A stretch of DNA of 64,000 bases from assembly GCF_041080625.1 (NCBI RefSeq), contig NZ_CP163518.1:7991501-8055500 (forward strand), given 5' to 3'. Source of the DNA: Streptomyces sp. CG1 (GTDB lineage Bacteria; Actinomycetota; Actinomycetes; Streptomycetales; Streptomycetaceae). Made by a program: the position numbers and the translations under genes. Of this stretch, positions 24,289 through 35,261 are shown piece by piece; position 1 is the stretch's first letter; the number at the start of each line of letters is the position of its first letter. Below the pieces are notes generated by a model that was not told the DNA's origin, ran no database searches, and saw only the letters and a program-made list of their open reading frames with translations.

Positions 24289-24744
24289 TCAGAGGTCGAA
24301 CTCGTGCGGCGGCAGGTCCAGCGTGTAGCAGGCCTCGCGCACCACGGCCTGCTCCGTCTTGTCGAAGTCGCCGTCCGCGCCGCCGATCACGATGCCGATC
24401 TGGACCACGGCCCGTGCCTCGGCCGGCTTCTTCTTCGCCTTGGCGATCTCCTGGAGCACGCTCACCTTGCCGAAGGCGAAGTCGGTCGTCAGCTTGTTCA
24501 GATTCTCCTCGAAGCGGCGCCGCAGGTCGTCCGCCGGGAAGTTCTGCAAGACCTCGTTCGTCGCGATGAGCTGGGCCACCCGCTGCCGCTCCGACGGGTC
24601 GACGGTCCCGTCCGCGGCGGCCACGAGCGCGCACATCGCCATGCTCGCGTCGCGGAACGCACCGCTCTTCAGGTCGTTCTTCTTCGCCGTCAACTGGGTC
24701 TGCATCTGCGACGCCGACTCCTTGACGCGGTCCCACAGGGCCAT
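24289..24744 (-). CDS. TerB-family tellurite-resistance-like protein
   Basis: A 151-residue all-helical TerB-type protein. Typical stretches are MALWDRVKESASQMQTQL, then AMCALVAAADGTVDPSERQR and GIVIGGADGDFDKTEQAVV with two acidic metal-like sites, ending YTLDLPPHEFDL. The inner ATG at 24744 has GAGGA at close spacing; GTG at 24750 is the alternative. TerB proteins act at membranes in stress responses and differentiation; partner Ter genes are not here. A small inverted repeat lies 51 bp upstream. Confidence 0.9.
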   Translation of the reverse strand: MALWDRVKESASQMQTQLTAKKNDLKSGAFRDASMAMCALVAAADGTVDPSERQRVAQLIATNEVLQNFPADDLRRRFEENLNKLTTDFAFGKVSVLQEIAKAKKKPAEARAVVQIGIVIGGADGDFDKTEQAVVREACYTLDLPPHEFDL

Positions 24745-24794
24745 GCGCACTCCTCATACCAACGGCCGGCGGCTTCCCCCACGCCGACAGCAAC

Positions 24795-24812
24795 TTCTAC
24801 AACACCGTAGAA
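24795..24812. promoter_or_regulatory. 18-bp palindrome upstream of terB
   Basis: TTCTAC and GTAGAA separated by AACACC, located 51 bp upstream of the TerB start. The CTAC/GTAG half-sites resemble BlaI/MecI-type operators, though the spacing here is wider. Regulator not identified. Confidence 0.35.
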
Positions 24813-24890
24813 ACTAAGGAGACGCCCGAGAAGTTCCTGCCGGCCCAGACTGATGTCCCGCACAGAGACGAACCGTACGGTGCCCTCCCG

Positions 24891-25343
24891 TCAGGCGGCC
24901 GTACCCTCCGCTGCCTCCGCCGGCCCGCCCGCCGTCGCCCTCGCCTGCCTGCGGCGTTGACGGCGGCTGATGCGCGGCTCCTGGTCGGGGAGCCAGCCGA
25001 AGGTGAGGCAGCTGCCGGTGATGCCGAGCAGGAGGCCGATGAAGAAGCCGCCCAGGTTGGAGGTCATCCAGGTGCCCAGAGAGACCAGGACGCCGGTGAG
25101 GGAGTAGAAGAGCCGCTGCGCGGGGTTGAAGAGGATCAGCAGACCCAGCAGCGCCATCAGCGTCGGCAGCAGATACCCGGCCAGCCCCTGCATGCCGATG
25201 TGCATCACGACCTTCAGGGAGGCCTTCTCGGTCAGCAGGATCTCGCCGCCGGCCAGGGCGAGCAGCAGCCCGCCCCAGAACGGCCGGCGGGCCCGCCACC
25301 TGCGGAACGCGGCCCGCGCCCCCTGACGTGGACGGCCGGACAC
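24891..25343 (-). CDS. DUF6114 membrane protein
   Basis: A 150-residue integral membrane protein with about four helices: RPFWGGLLLALAGGEILLTE, then GLAGYLLPTLMALLGLLILF, LFYSLTGVLVSLGTWMTSN and GGFFIGLLLGITGSCLTFGW, and a basic, charged C-terminal tail. GTG at 25343 lies 5 bp after the DUF6230 stop, so the two are coupled. This pair is conserved across Streptomyces; I know no established function. Confidence 0.85.
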   Translation of the reverse strand: MSGRPRQGARAAFRRWRARRPFWGGLLLALAGGEILLTEKASLKVVMHIGMQGLAGYLLPTLMALLGLLILFNPAQRLFYSLTGVLVSLGTWMTSNLGGFFIGLLLGITGSCLTFGWLPDQEPRISRRQRRRQARATAGGPAEAAEGTAA

Positions 25344-25348
25344 CGGTC

Positions 25349-26047
25349 TCAGCAACCCGAGCCGCTGAAGCGGAGCTTGAGACCGGGAAGCTTGAACACT
25401 CCGGCCGTCGTCGCGTAGTTGGTCTGCCGCAGATTGGCGATGCGCACGGTGTCGGCCTGCTGGCTGAAGACCCCGATCGGACCCTTCACGCCCGCCTTGG
25501 TCAGCGTGCTGGCGTCGTTGCCGATCTCGATGTTGTTGAACGCCGCGTCGCCGGAGAGCAGTGTGGAGTCGGTCGTCAGGTCGCTCGCCGTCACCTTGGT
25601 CGCGCCGCTGCCCGCCGTGATGAGCAGGTTGGTACCGCCGAGGTCGACGCTCTGGCACAGCTTGGTGAGCGTGGCGTTCTTGATCGCGGAGGTGACGACG
25701 AGCTCCTGCCCGCCGCTGTCCCCGGCGTTCGGGCTGCCGTTGGCCATGTTGTCGAGGCCGCCGAACTGCTCGAATCCGGTTCCGTCGAGCTCCGTCGCGG
25801 TGACCGTGAACGGCATGCCGGAGATCGCGAACTGCACACCCAGCGCCCCCTGTGCGGTGAGGACCGCGAGCCCGGCGACGACGAGGGTGGCGGGCACCGC
25901 CATCACCGCGGCCCGGCGCGCCCGGACCCGGCCCCGTCTGTCACTGCCGACGGCGGTCCCGGCGGTCTGCGGCGCTTCGGAGGGTGAACCGTTTCCCGGG
26001 TTCTCGGGGGTGTTGCCGACGGACGGGACGTCCGGGGACGAGGCCAT
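25349..26047 (-). CDS. DUF6230 secreted or membrane-anchored protein
   Basis: A 232-residue protein with a polar Pro/Ser-rich cytoplasmic N-terminus, one hydrophobic segment VMAVPATLVVAGLAVLTAQG, and a beta-rich outer domain. That domain contains FAISGMPFTVTATELDGTGF and LTKLCQSVDLGGTNLLITAG and ends FSGSGC. The late Cys pair may form a disulfide. The ATG at 26047 has GGGAG five bases upstream; ATG 26059 is an in-frame alternative. It is the first gene of the DUF6230-DUF6114 unit. A TTACC-type palindrome about 135 bp upstream may control it. Confidence 0.82.
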   Translation of the reverse strand: MASSPDVPSVGNTPENPGNGSPSEAPQTAGTAVGSDRRGRVRARRAAVMAVPATLVVAGLAVLTAQGALGVQFAISGMPFTVTATELDGTGFEQFGGLDNMANGSPNAGDSGGQELVVTSAIKNATLTKLCQSVDLGGTNLLITAGSGATKVTASDLTTDSTLLSGDAAFNNIEIGNDASTLTKAGVKGPIGVFSQQADTVRIANLRQTNYATTAGVFKLPGLKLRFSGSGC

Positions 26048-26181
26048 GTCTGCTCCCATGGGCATGGATCAATGCGGGTTGGGCTTCAACGGCGTCCTGG
26101 CGCGGACAGCGACTGTCGCGTACGCCTCCTCGCACCCGGCGGAGCAAGGGCTTTCTCGTTACGCGGCAGTAGCCTTCCGAG

Positions 26182-26202
26182 GAAGTTACCGCCGGTTACT
26201 TC
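26182..26202. promoter_or_regulatory. 21-bp TetR-type operator candidate
   Basis: GAAGTTACCG C CGGTTACTTC, symmetric except for one pair. The TTACC...GGTTA core is like operators of lipid-related TetR regulators. It lies upstream of DUF6230 on the minus strand and about 80 bp upstream of the plus-strand promoter. Confidence 0.45.
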
Positions 26203-26283
26203 GGAGGGTCAAGGGAGATGTGAAAAAAGGGTGTCGGATGTGCGTGGGGCGCGACCGGGACTCGCCAACTCCCTTGTCACGCC

Positions 26284-27419
<1,136 letters not shown>

Positions 27420-27437
27420 GGCTCGCTTACGGCAAGT

Positions 27438-28292
27438 TCAGCGCCGTCGCAGCCGTACGGCGAGGGCGGCGCCCCCGGTGCAGACGAGCACCGCGGCGGC
27501 GCCGCCCGCCAGCATGTGTGCGGAGCCTCCCGAGCCCGCAACGGGCTCCTGCGCAGCGGGAGTCGAACCTGCCGTCGCCCCCTGCGTGACCTTCACTGCA
27601 CCTGCCCCCGTCTCCGTCCCCGCCCCCGCCCCCTTCTCCGCAAAGACCACGTCAGAGCACGAGTAGTAGGTGTCCGTCGTGCTGGTGTTCTGCCAGACGG
27701 TGTACAGGATCTGGCGGCCCGTCCGGTCCGCCGGCAGCCGCGCGCCGATGTGGTACGCCCCGTTCCGCAGCGGCGGATCGGTGACCTGGGCGAAGGGCCG
27801 CTCCGGCAGATCGGACCACGCGAGCGGTTTCGCCGGGTCGTAACCGGGCTTGGTCAGATACAGCCGGAACGTGCCCGTGTGCGCGATCGTCGAGGCGTAG
27901 GTCATCGTCAGCCTGCCGCCGGGCGTGAGCTGCGTCGCCGGCCAGTCGCGCCGCGCCAGGTCCAGTCCCCGGTACGCCGGCAGATTGCCGCTGCACAGCC
28001 GGCCGTCCGGAATCACCTGCCGGTCGCGGCCGTTCACTCCTGCCACGCGGAGGTTGTCCCACGCCGTGAACGGAGCGCCGTTCGCCGCGACCGCCGCCCG
28101 GCAAGCCGCCGAGCGAGCGGTCTCGCCGCCCTCGGGAGAGCAGGCGTAGACCCGGCTGACCGGGGCCGTAGGGGCTCCGTGTGCCTGGGCAGACCCCGCC
28201 GCCCACGACAGGAGCAGAAGCGGGGCCGCCGCGACGGCCACCGGGACGCTCAGGCGGGCGGTCATCCGGGTCGTCCGAGTCGTCCGAATCAT
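27438..28292 (-). CDS. AA10 lytic polysaccharide monooxygenase (chitin/cellulose-binding), membrane-anchored
   Basis: Copper enzyme that oxidatively cleaves chitin or cellulose. The 284-residue precursor has a signal ending SAQA, leaving His38 as residue 1 of the mature protein, the first copper-brace ligand, in HGAPTAPVSR. The second ligand is His in IAHTGTFRLYLTKPGYD. The core ends near SCSDVVF. A Gly/Ala/Thr linker then leads to a C-terminal helix (GGAAAVLVCTGGAALAV) and RLRRR, so it is tethered to the membrane rather than freely secreted. ATG 28292 has GAGGAG nine bases upstream. Confidence 0.9.
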   Translation of the reverse strand: MIRTTRTTRMTARLSVPVAVAAAPLLLLSWAAGSAQAHGAPTAPVSRVYACSPEGGETARSAACRAAVAANGAPFTAWDNLRVAGVNGRDRQVIPDGRLCSGNLPAYRGLDLARRDWPATQLTPGGRLTMTYASTIAHTGTFRLYLTKPGYDPAKPLAWSDLPERPFAQVTDPPLRNGAYHIGARLPADRTGRQILYTVWQNTSTTDTYYSCSDVVFAEKGAGAGTETGAGAVKVTQGATAGSTPAAQEPVAGSGGSAHMLAGGAAAVLVCTGGAALAVRLRRR

Positions 28293-28417
28293 CGGAGACA
28301 TCTCCTCGGTGGGCGCGGGCACGGGGTCTGCGGCGTCCAGTACGACGGGGGCATGCGGTGCGTTCAGCCGGGCCGCCGCATCGCTGTTCCGCCAGACCGG
28401 CGCATCGCAGGTCCAGG

Positions 28418-28454
28418 GGCGTGAAAGCACCGACCAGTTGGGATGTTTCACGCC
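28418..28454. promoter_or_regulatory. 9-bp inverted repeat in the LPMO/TetR divergent region
   Basis: GGCGTGAAA and TTTCACGCC around a 19-nt spacer, 126 bp upstream of the LPMO start. Operator or hairpin; undecided. Confidence 0.35.
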
Positions 28455-28713
28455 TGCTTCGAGGCCCCGTTGAGGAGCCGGCGGTCGGCCTCATAGGGTG
28501 GCGATCATGGATCCGGCGCCCGTCGCCCCGCGACTGCCGAGAACAGCCGGGCAACAGCCGTGCAACGAAGGGGGGAACCGTCCTGGTCTCGTCCGTTCAC
28601 GGATCGCCGAGGGGCCGTTCGCTGCAGGATCCGCAGGTGGCACGTGTCGTATCACCGGCCCGCTCCCCGGACTCCCGCTGCCGCTCGGTGAGTTATCGTG
28701 TGCAAGGGGTTAA

Positions 28714-28737
28714 AACAAACCGCATGTCCCGTTCGTT
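28714..28737. promoter_or_regulatory. ARE-like palindrome just upstream of the TetR regulator
   Basis: Left half AACAAACCG, centre CATGTC, right half CCGTTCGTT: seven of nine outer pairs match. It resembles autoregulatory elements bound by gamma-butyrolactone receptors. It ends 25 bp before the chosen start codon, which fits autorepression. Confidence 0.5.
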
Positions 28738-28762
28738 ACAGCCGCGAGGAGGGGTCCCAAGG

Positions 28763-29410
28763 ATGGCGAGGCAGTTACGCGCCGAGCAGACCCGGGCAAC
28801 GATCATCACGGCCGCCGCCGATCTGTTCGACCGGCACGGCTACGAGTCCACCAGCCTGAGCGACATCGTCGCACACGCGAAGGTCACCAAGGGCGCGCTG
28901 TATTTCCACTTCGCCGCCAAGGAGGATCTCGCCCAGGCCATCCTCGAACTCAACGCCAGGGCCGGCAAGCAGCTCGTCGCCGAGGTCGAGAGCCGCGGCT
29001 GCTCCTCGCTGGAGACCCTGATGCGCACCACGTTCGGGGTCGCCCGGCTCGCCGTGGAGGACCCGGTGCCCCGCGCCGCGCTCCGTCTCGCCACCGCCGA
29101 CATCGCCGTACGGCCGCCGCTCAGGCACCCGTTCACGGAATGGCTGGACTTCGCAAACCGCAAGTTCACCGCGGCTGTCAGAGAGTCCGATGTGCACGGC
29201 GATCTCGACGTCGGCGTCGTCGCGCACTCCCTCGTCTCCTTCTTCGTCGGCACCCGGGTCGCCGGCCGTTCGCTCGAACCGGTCGGGCGGCTTCCGCGCC
29301 GCGTCGCCGAGATGTGGCACCTGCTGATCCGGGGCCTGGTCCCGGTGCACCGCCGCCCCCGCTACGTCACGCTCGCCACACAGCTGGAGCGGGAGATCAG
29401 AACCGCCTGA
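28763..29410 (+). CDS. gamma-butyrolactone-receptor-like TetR regulator with a TTA codon
   Basis: TetR-family repressor of 215 residues, the usual length of ArpA/ScbR-type receptors. The DNA-binding part reads ITAAADLFDRHGYESTSLSD followed by KVTKGALYFHFAAKEDLAQA, which is close to the receptor subfamily. The C-terminal ligand domain has SFFVGTRVAGRSLE and EMWHLLIRGLVP. Codon 5 is TTA (28775-28777), a leucine codon that in Streptomyces needs the bldA tRNA, so translation should be tied to development. ATG 28763 has GAGGAGGGG upstream; ATG 28724 is less likely because it sits inside the palindrome. No butyrolactone synthase (AfsA-like) gene is in the window, so it may be a pseudo-receptor. Confidence 0.85.
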   Translation: MARQLRAEQTRATIITAAADLFDRHGYESTSLSDIVAHAKVTKGALYFHFAAKEDLAQAILELNARAGKQLVAEVESRGCSSLETLMRTTFGVARLAVEDPVPRAALRLATADIAVRPPLRHPFTEWLDFANRKFTAAVRESDVHGDLDVGVVAHSLVSFFVGTRVAGRSLEPVGRLPRRVAEMWHLLIRGLVPVHRRPRYVTLATQLEREIRTA

Positions 29411-29423
29411 GGCGCGCGATACG

Positions 29424-30614
29424 GTGACGGACATGCCCCACACCCCGTTCGCACCCGTGATCTTCGGCAACGAACCCGGCTCGTTCCCGCACAGCGTGCT
29501 GGCCGAGCGGCACCCGGCGATCATCCGGCAGGTGCGGGACGCCTTCCCGTACGGCCCCGGGCAGCACCGGGCGCTGGAGGAGCTGCTGAAGAGCTGCACC
29601 GAAGGGACGGTCGGGCCGCTGCCCGCCGACGCCCCGGACCGGGACCGCTGGCAGGAGTGGGGGCTGGCCGACTGCGCCGGGCGCTCCTGGTACGACGTGC
29701 CGTGGCTGTGGTCCGAGAGCTACTTCTACCGCCGGCTGCTCGAGGCGGTCGGCTGGTTCGGCCCCGGCGCCTGGCGGGGCATCGACCCCTTCCGTCCGTT
29801 CAAGCGCGCCGAGCTCGACGCACCGGAGACCGACGCGGAACTGGCCGCGCTGGACGCCCTGCCCGGCCTGCCGGAGGAGGAGCGGGCGCGCGCCCTGCTG
29901 CACGGCTCGCTCTGGGGCAACCGCGCCGACCTCGGCTTCCGGCTCTCCACCGAGGGCGCCGAGCCCCGGGAGGCGGCCCCCGCACTGGTCGCCGACGACA
30001 GCGCGGCCCTGTGGTCGCTGCTGCCGCCCGGCGGCGCGGCCACGCTCGTCCTGGTCGCGGACAACGCGGGCCGTGAACTCGTCCCGGATCTGCTGCTGAT
30101 CGCCCACCTCCTCGCCGAGGGCCGGGCCGCGCGTGCGGTGCTGCACGTCAAGCCGTATCCGTACTACGTCTCCGACGCCACGACCGCCGACGTCGTCGAC
30201 GCGCTGCACCGGCTCCGTGCGGTGCCGGGCGCGCCCGGCGAGTACGCGCGCGTGCTCTGGTCGGCCATGGCGGACGGCCGCCTCGCCGTGCGCGCCCACC
30301 CCTTCTCCTGCGCCCCGCTGCCGTACGAGAGGATGCCGGACGACCTGCACGCCGAGTTCGCCGCCGCCACGCTGACCGTCTTCAAGGGGGACCTCAACTA
30401 CCGGCGCCTGGTGGGCGACCGGCTGTGGCCGCCGACCACGCCCTTCCAGGAGACGACCGCCTACTTCCCCGGCCCGGTCGCCGCACTGCGGACCCTGAAG
30501 TCGGACGTGATCACCGGCCTGTCCGCGACGACCGAGGCCGCTCTGGTGACGGCCGAGGAGCGGCGCTGGCGCACCAGCGGCACCCATGCGCTGATCCAGG
30601 TCGACCTCAAGTGA
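29424..30614 (+). CDS. ARMT1/DUF89 family damage-control phosphatase-like protein
   Basis: A 396-residue member of the DUF89 (ARMT1-like) metal-dependent phosphatases, which remove phosphate from damaged or excess sugar phosphates. Key elements are RSWYDVPWLWSESYFYRRLL in the N-terminal part, the metal site LVADNAGRELVPDLLLI and the second acidic site TVFKGDLNYRRLVGDRLW. GTG at 29424 and ATG at 29433 are both possible starts. It follows the TetR gene by 13 bp and probably shares its transcript. Its last 8 bases overlap the end of the P450 gene on the opposite strand. Confidence 0.88.
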   Translation: MTDMPHTPFAPVIFGNEPGSFPHSVLAERHPAIIRQVRDAFPYGPGQHRALEELLKSCTEGTVGPLPADAPDRDRWQEWGLADCAGRSWYDVPWLWSESYFYRRLLEAVGWFGPGAWRGIDPFRPFKRAELDAPETDAELAALDALPGLPEEERARALLHGSLWGNRADLGFRLSTEGAEPREAAPALVADDSAALWSLLPPGGAATLVLVADNAGRELVPDLLLIAHLLAEGRAARAVLHVKPYPYYVSDATTADVVDALHRLRAVPGAPGEYARVLWSAMADGRLAVRAHPFSCAPLPYERMPDDLHAEFAAATLTVFKGDLNYRRLVGDRLWPPTTPFQETTAYFPGPVAALRTLKSDVITGLSATTEAALVTAEERRWRTSGTHALIQVDLK

Positions 30615-31869
30615 GGGCGATCGGCAGTGACTTGATGCCGTTGATGAAGTTCGACACCAGCCGCTCCGGCGGTGCGGCGAGCCGCGGTTCGGGGAGCACG
30701 CGCAGCACCTCGTCATAGAGCAGCCGTAGCTGCAGCCGCGCGAAGTGGGCGCCCAGGCATACGTGCGGGCCGTCGCCGAAGGACACGTGCGGGTTGGGGG
30801 AGCGGCCGAGGTCGAGCCGGGCGGGATCGGCGAAGACCCGCTCGTCCCGGTTGGCCGAGGCGTGGAAGACCACGACCTTGTCACCGGCCCGGATCCGCCG
30901 CCCCGCCAACTCGGTGTCCCGCGCGGCGGTCCTGCGGAAGGTCAGCACGGGCGGATGCCAGCGCAGCAACTCTTCTGCAGCCGGGGTGAGTTCGACCTCT
31001 CCTGCGCGCAACGACGCGTAGGACTCCGGGTGCTCCGCCAGAGCCAGCAGCCCGCCGGGGGCCGCGCTGCGCACGGTGTCGTTGCCCGCGACGGTGAGCA
31101 GGAAGAAGAACATCTCCAGCTCGGCGTCGGAGAGTTCGGCGTCCTCGGCGAGGGTGGTCATGACGTCGTCGGCCGGGTGGCGCCGTTTGTGCGCGGCCAG
31201 CTGCCGCGCGTAGCCGAACATGTCCTTCAGCATCGCCGGGGAGCGCGGATCGACCGGCTTGCCCGTGCCGTCCAGCACCGGGGGACCGGCCTCGTCCGGG
31301 TCCTGATAGCCGATGACCCGCTGCGTCCAGTGCAGCAGCAGCCGCCGGTCGCTCTCCGGGACGCCGAGCAGGTCCGCCAGGTTGAGCAGGGCGTACTCGT
31401 CGGTGACACAGGCCACCAGATCGACCGTGCCGTCCCCGTCCCGCGCCCGCTGCCGCGCCCCGGCGAGCAGGGTGCGCGCCCGCTCCCGGGCGAGCGCCGC
31501 GAACCGGTCGACCCGGCCAGGAGTGAACGCCCGGCTCACCAACCGCCGCAACCGCCCGTGCTGTGGCGGATCCTGATTGAGCATCATGTTCCGGATGAAC
31601 GGCAGATCCGCCGGGTCCGGGTCACGGATCTGGGTCGCGCCGAGGTGGGAGGAGTACGTCGTCGCGTCCTTCAGCACCCGTACGACGTCCGCGTGCCGGG
31701 TCACCGCCCAGAACCCCGGCCCGGCCGGCCAGCCCAGCACCGCCGGCTCCTCCTGCCGGGCGACCGGATGGTGGTCGCGCAGCACGCGGTAGTCGTCGTG
31801 GGGCACGCCGGCGGCGTAGCGGCGCGGGTCGAACACGTCGGGCACGGGCGGGGCCTCACCCGCCCTCAC
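30607..31869 (-). CDS. cytochrome P450
   Basis: Soluble bacterial P450 of 420 residues. Visible landmarks are the I-helix oxygen motif TVAGNDTVRSA, the K-helix ELLR of ExxR, and the heme loop FGDGPHVCLGAHFARLQL with the thiolate Cys. NMMLNQDPPQHGRLRRLVSR (C-helix) lies in the N-terminal third. Start GTG 31869 overlaps the hydrolase stop (GTGA), so both are translated as a unit. No ferredoxin gene is adjacent. Substrate cannot be told from sequence; the neighbouring terpene cyclase is on the other strand and a functional link is only a guess. Confidence 0.93.
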   Translation of the reverse strand: MRAGEAPPVPDVFDPRRYAAGVPHDDYRVLRDHHPVARQEEPAVLGWPAGPGFWAVTRHADVVRVLKDATTYSSHLGATQIRDPDPADLPFIRNMMLNQDPPQHGRLRRLVSRAFTPGRVDRFAALARERARTLLAGARQRARDGDGTVDLVACVTDEYALLNLADLLGVPESDRRLLLHWTQRVIGYQDPDEAGPPVLDGTGKPVDPRSPAMLKDMFGYARQLAAHKRRHPADDVMTTLAEDAELSDAELEMFFFLLTVAGNDTVRSAAPGGLLALAEHPESYASLRAGEVELTPAAEELLRWHPPVLTFRRTAARDTELAGRRIRAGDKVVVFHASANRDERVFADPARLDLGRSPNPHVSFGDGPHVCLGAHFARLQLRLLYDEVLRVLPEPRLAAPPERLVSNFINGIKSLPIALT

Positions 31870-32822
31870 ACCGGCTCGCTCTCGCCGGCCGCGGCCGAGG
31901 GATGCGCGGCGGCCGCGGTGTCCGTAGCGGACCTGGTGTCCGCCGAGCCTGCGGAGTCCGTCGTGCCTGCAGCGTCCGTCGTGGCCGCCGTGTCCGTCGC
32001 GGCTGTGGTGCCCGTATCGGTCCCGGTGTCCGCCGTACACCCGGTGTCGGTGTCGGAGTCGTCCCGCAGGAAGTCCTCGACCACGCGGATCAGTTCCAGC
32101 GGGCACTCGTCCATGGCGTAGTGACCGGCGAACGGCAGTGCCACGAGTTCCGCCCGCGGATACCAGGACAGCCAGGTCTGCCGCATGACCTCGGGCGAGA
32201 GCGCCGGGTCGAGCCCGCCGGCCACGGCCAGGGCGGGCACCTCGCTGCCCTCGACGTCGGTGTGGAAGTCGTCGCCCGCCCACGAGTCCAGCCAGGCCCG
32301 GAACGCCTTCGCGTCGCTGCACTCCAGCGAGCGCGCGACCATCCGGTCCAGCCAGGCCACGGGACGCCGGCCCCCGGTGGTGACGTCGAGGATCGCGCGC
32401 CGGTTCTCCGGCTTGTGCGCGGCGTCGGAGAACAGCGCGGCCTGCTCGCCGGCCAGCGGGACGCCCGAGGCAGGCACCGGGGAGACACCGACCATCCGGC
32501 GCAGCCGGTGCGGGACGACGGCCGCCAGTCGCTGTGCCACCGCGCCGCCCATGGAGTGCCCGATCACCGAGAACCGCTCCCAGCCCAGCCGGTCGGCCAG
32601 CTCCACCAGGTCCGCGGCCGCCTCGGCCGTCGTGTACGCGCCCGCCGCGTCCCGGGCCTCGCCGTAGCCGCGCAGGTCGACCAGGGCGTAGGTGAAGGTG
32701 GTGCGGTCGAGGTCCGGCAGGACGGCGGCGTAGGCGGACCGGTCGGCGAACCAGCCGTGCACGGCGAACACCTTGTGGGCGCCGTCGCCGTGCACCTCAT
32801 GGGGCAGCACAAAGGAGGTCAT
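31866..32822 (-). CDS. alpha/beta hydrolase with a Thr/Asp/Ala-rich C-terminal tail
   Basis: A 318-residue protein whose first 255 residues are a normal alpha/beta hydrolase. They show the oxyanion region FAVHGWFADRSAYA, the nucleophile elbow VIGHSMGGAVAQRLA, an acid-bearing strand AVAGGLDPALS, and the catalytic His in LPFAGHYAMDE. The last 60 residues are low-complexity and dominated by Thr, Asp, Ala and Gly in repeats such as TDTG and AATD. This tail looks like a recent microsatellite-type expansion at the gene end. The stop overlaps the P450 start. Divergent from geosmin synthase. Confidence 0.9.
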   Translation of the reverse strand: MTSFVLPHEVHGDGAHKVFAVHGWFADRSAYAAVLPDLDRTTFTYALVDLRGYGEARDAAGAYTTAEAAADLVELADRLGWERFSVIGHSMGGAVAQRLAAVVPHRLRRMVGVSPVPASGVPLAGEQAALFSDAAHKPENRRAILDVTTGGRRPVAWLDRMVARSLECSDAKAFRAWLDSWAGDDFHTDVEGSEVPALAVAGGLDPALSPEVMRQTWLSWYPRAELVALPFAGHYAMDECPLELIRVVEDFLRDDSDTDTGCTADTGTDTGTTAATDTAATTDAAGTTDSAGSADTRSATDTAAAAHPSAAAGESEPV

Positions 32823-32977
32823 GCGCCTACCGTGGCCCGCGCGCGAGGACACGGCAAGGGCGCGCGCGGGGCCGTGAACGCCCATGTACGACGCGGAAGT
32901 TCCCTGTTTCCGGGGCGGTTCACGCGATGGTGTGATCATGTGCCGCGCGACGGATGGCCGTCTGGGGGCACGGGTAG

Positions 32978-35149
<2,172 letters not shown>

Positions 35150-35261
35150 GGGTCGCGGAATCTTCGCGTACGGAACCGGGCATTCTGGGAACTTCGGTGA
35201 GTCCTCGGGAGTCTTGTGGAGTAAGGGGAACAACAGACCGCGAACACGGGGGTGTTCGACC

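Larger units (their letters stand above)
28293..28762. other. 470-bp divergent region between the LPMO and TetR genes
   Basis: Contains the inverted repeat at 28418-28454 and a promoter-like CATAGGGTGG near 28490. The receptor-type palindrome at 28714-28737 is also here. A short open frame from 28498 has no ribosome site or recognisable motif and I do not call it. Confidence 0.5.
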
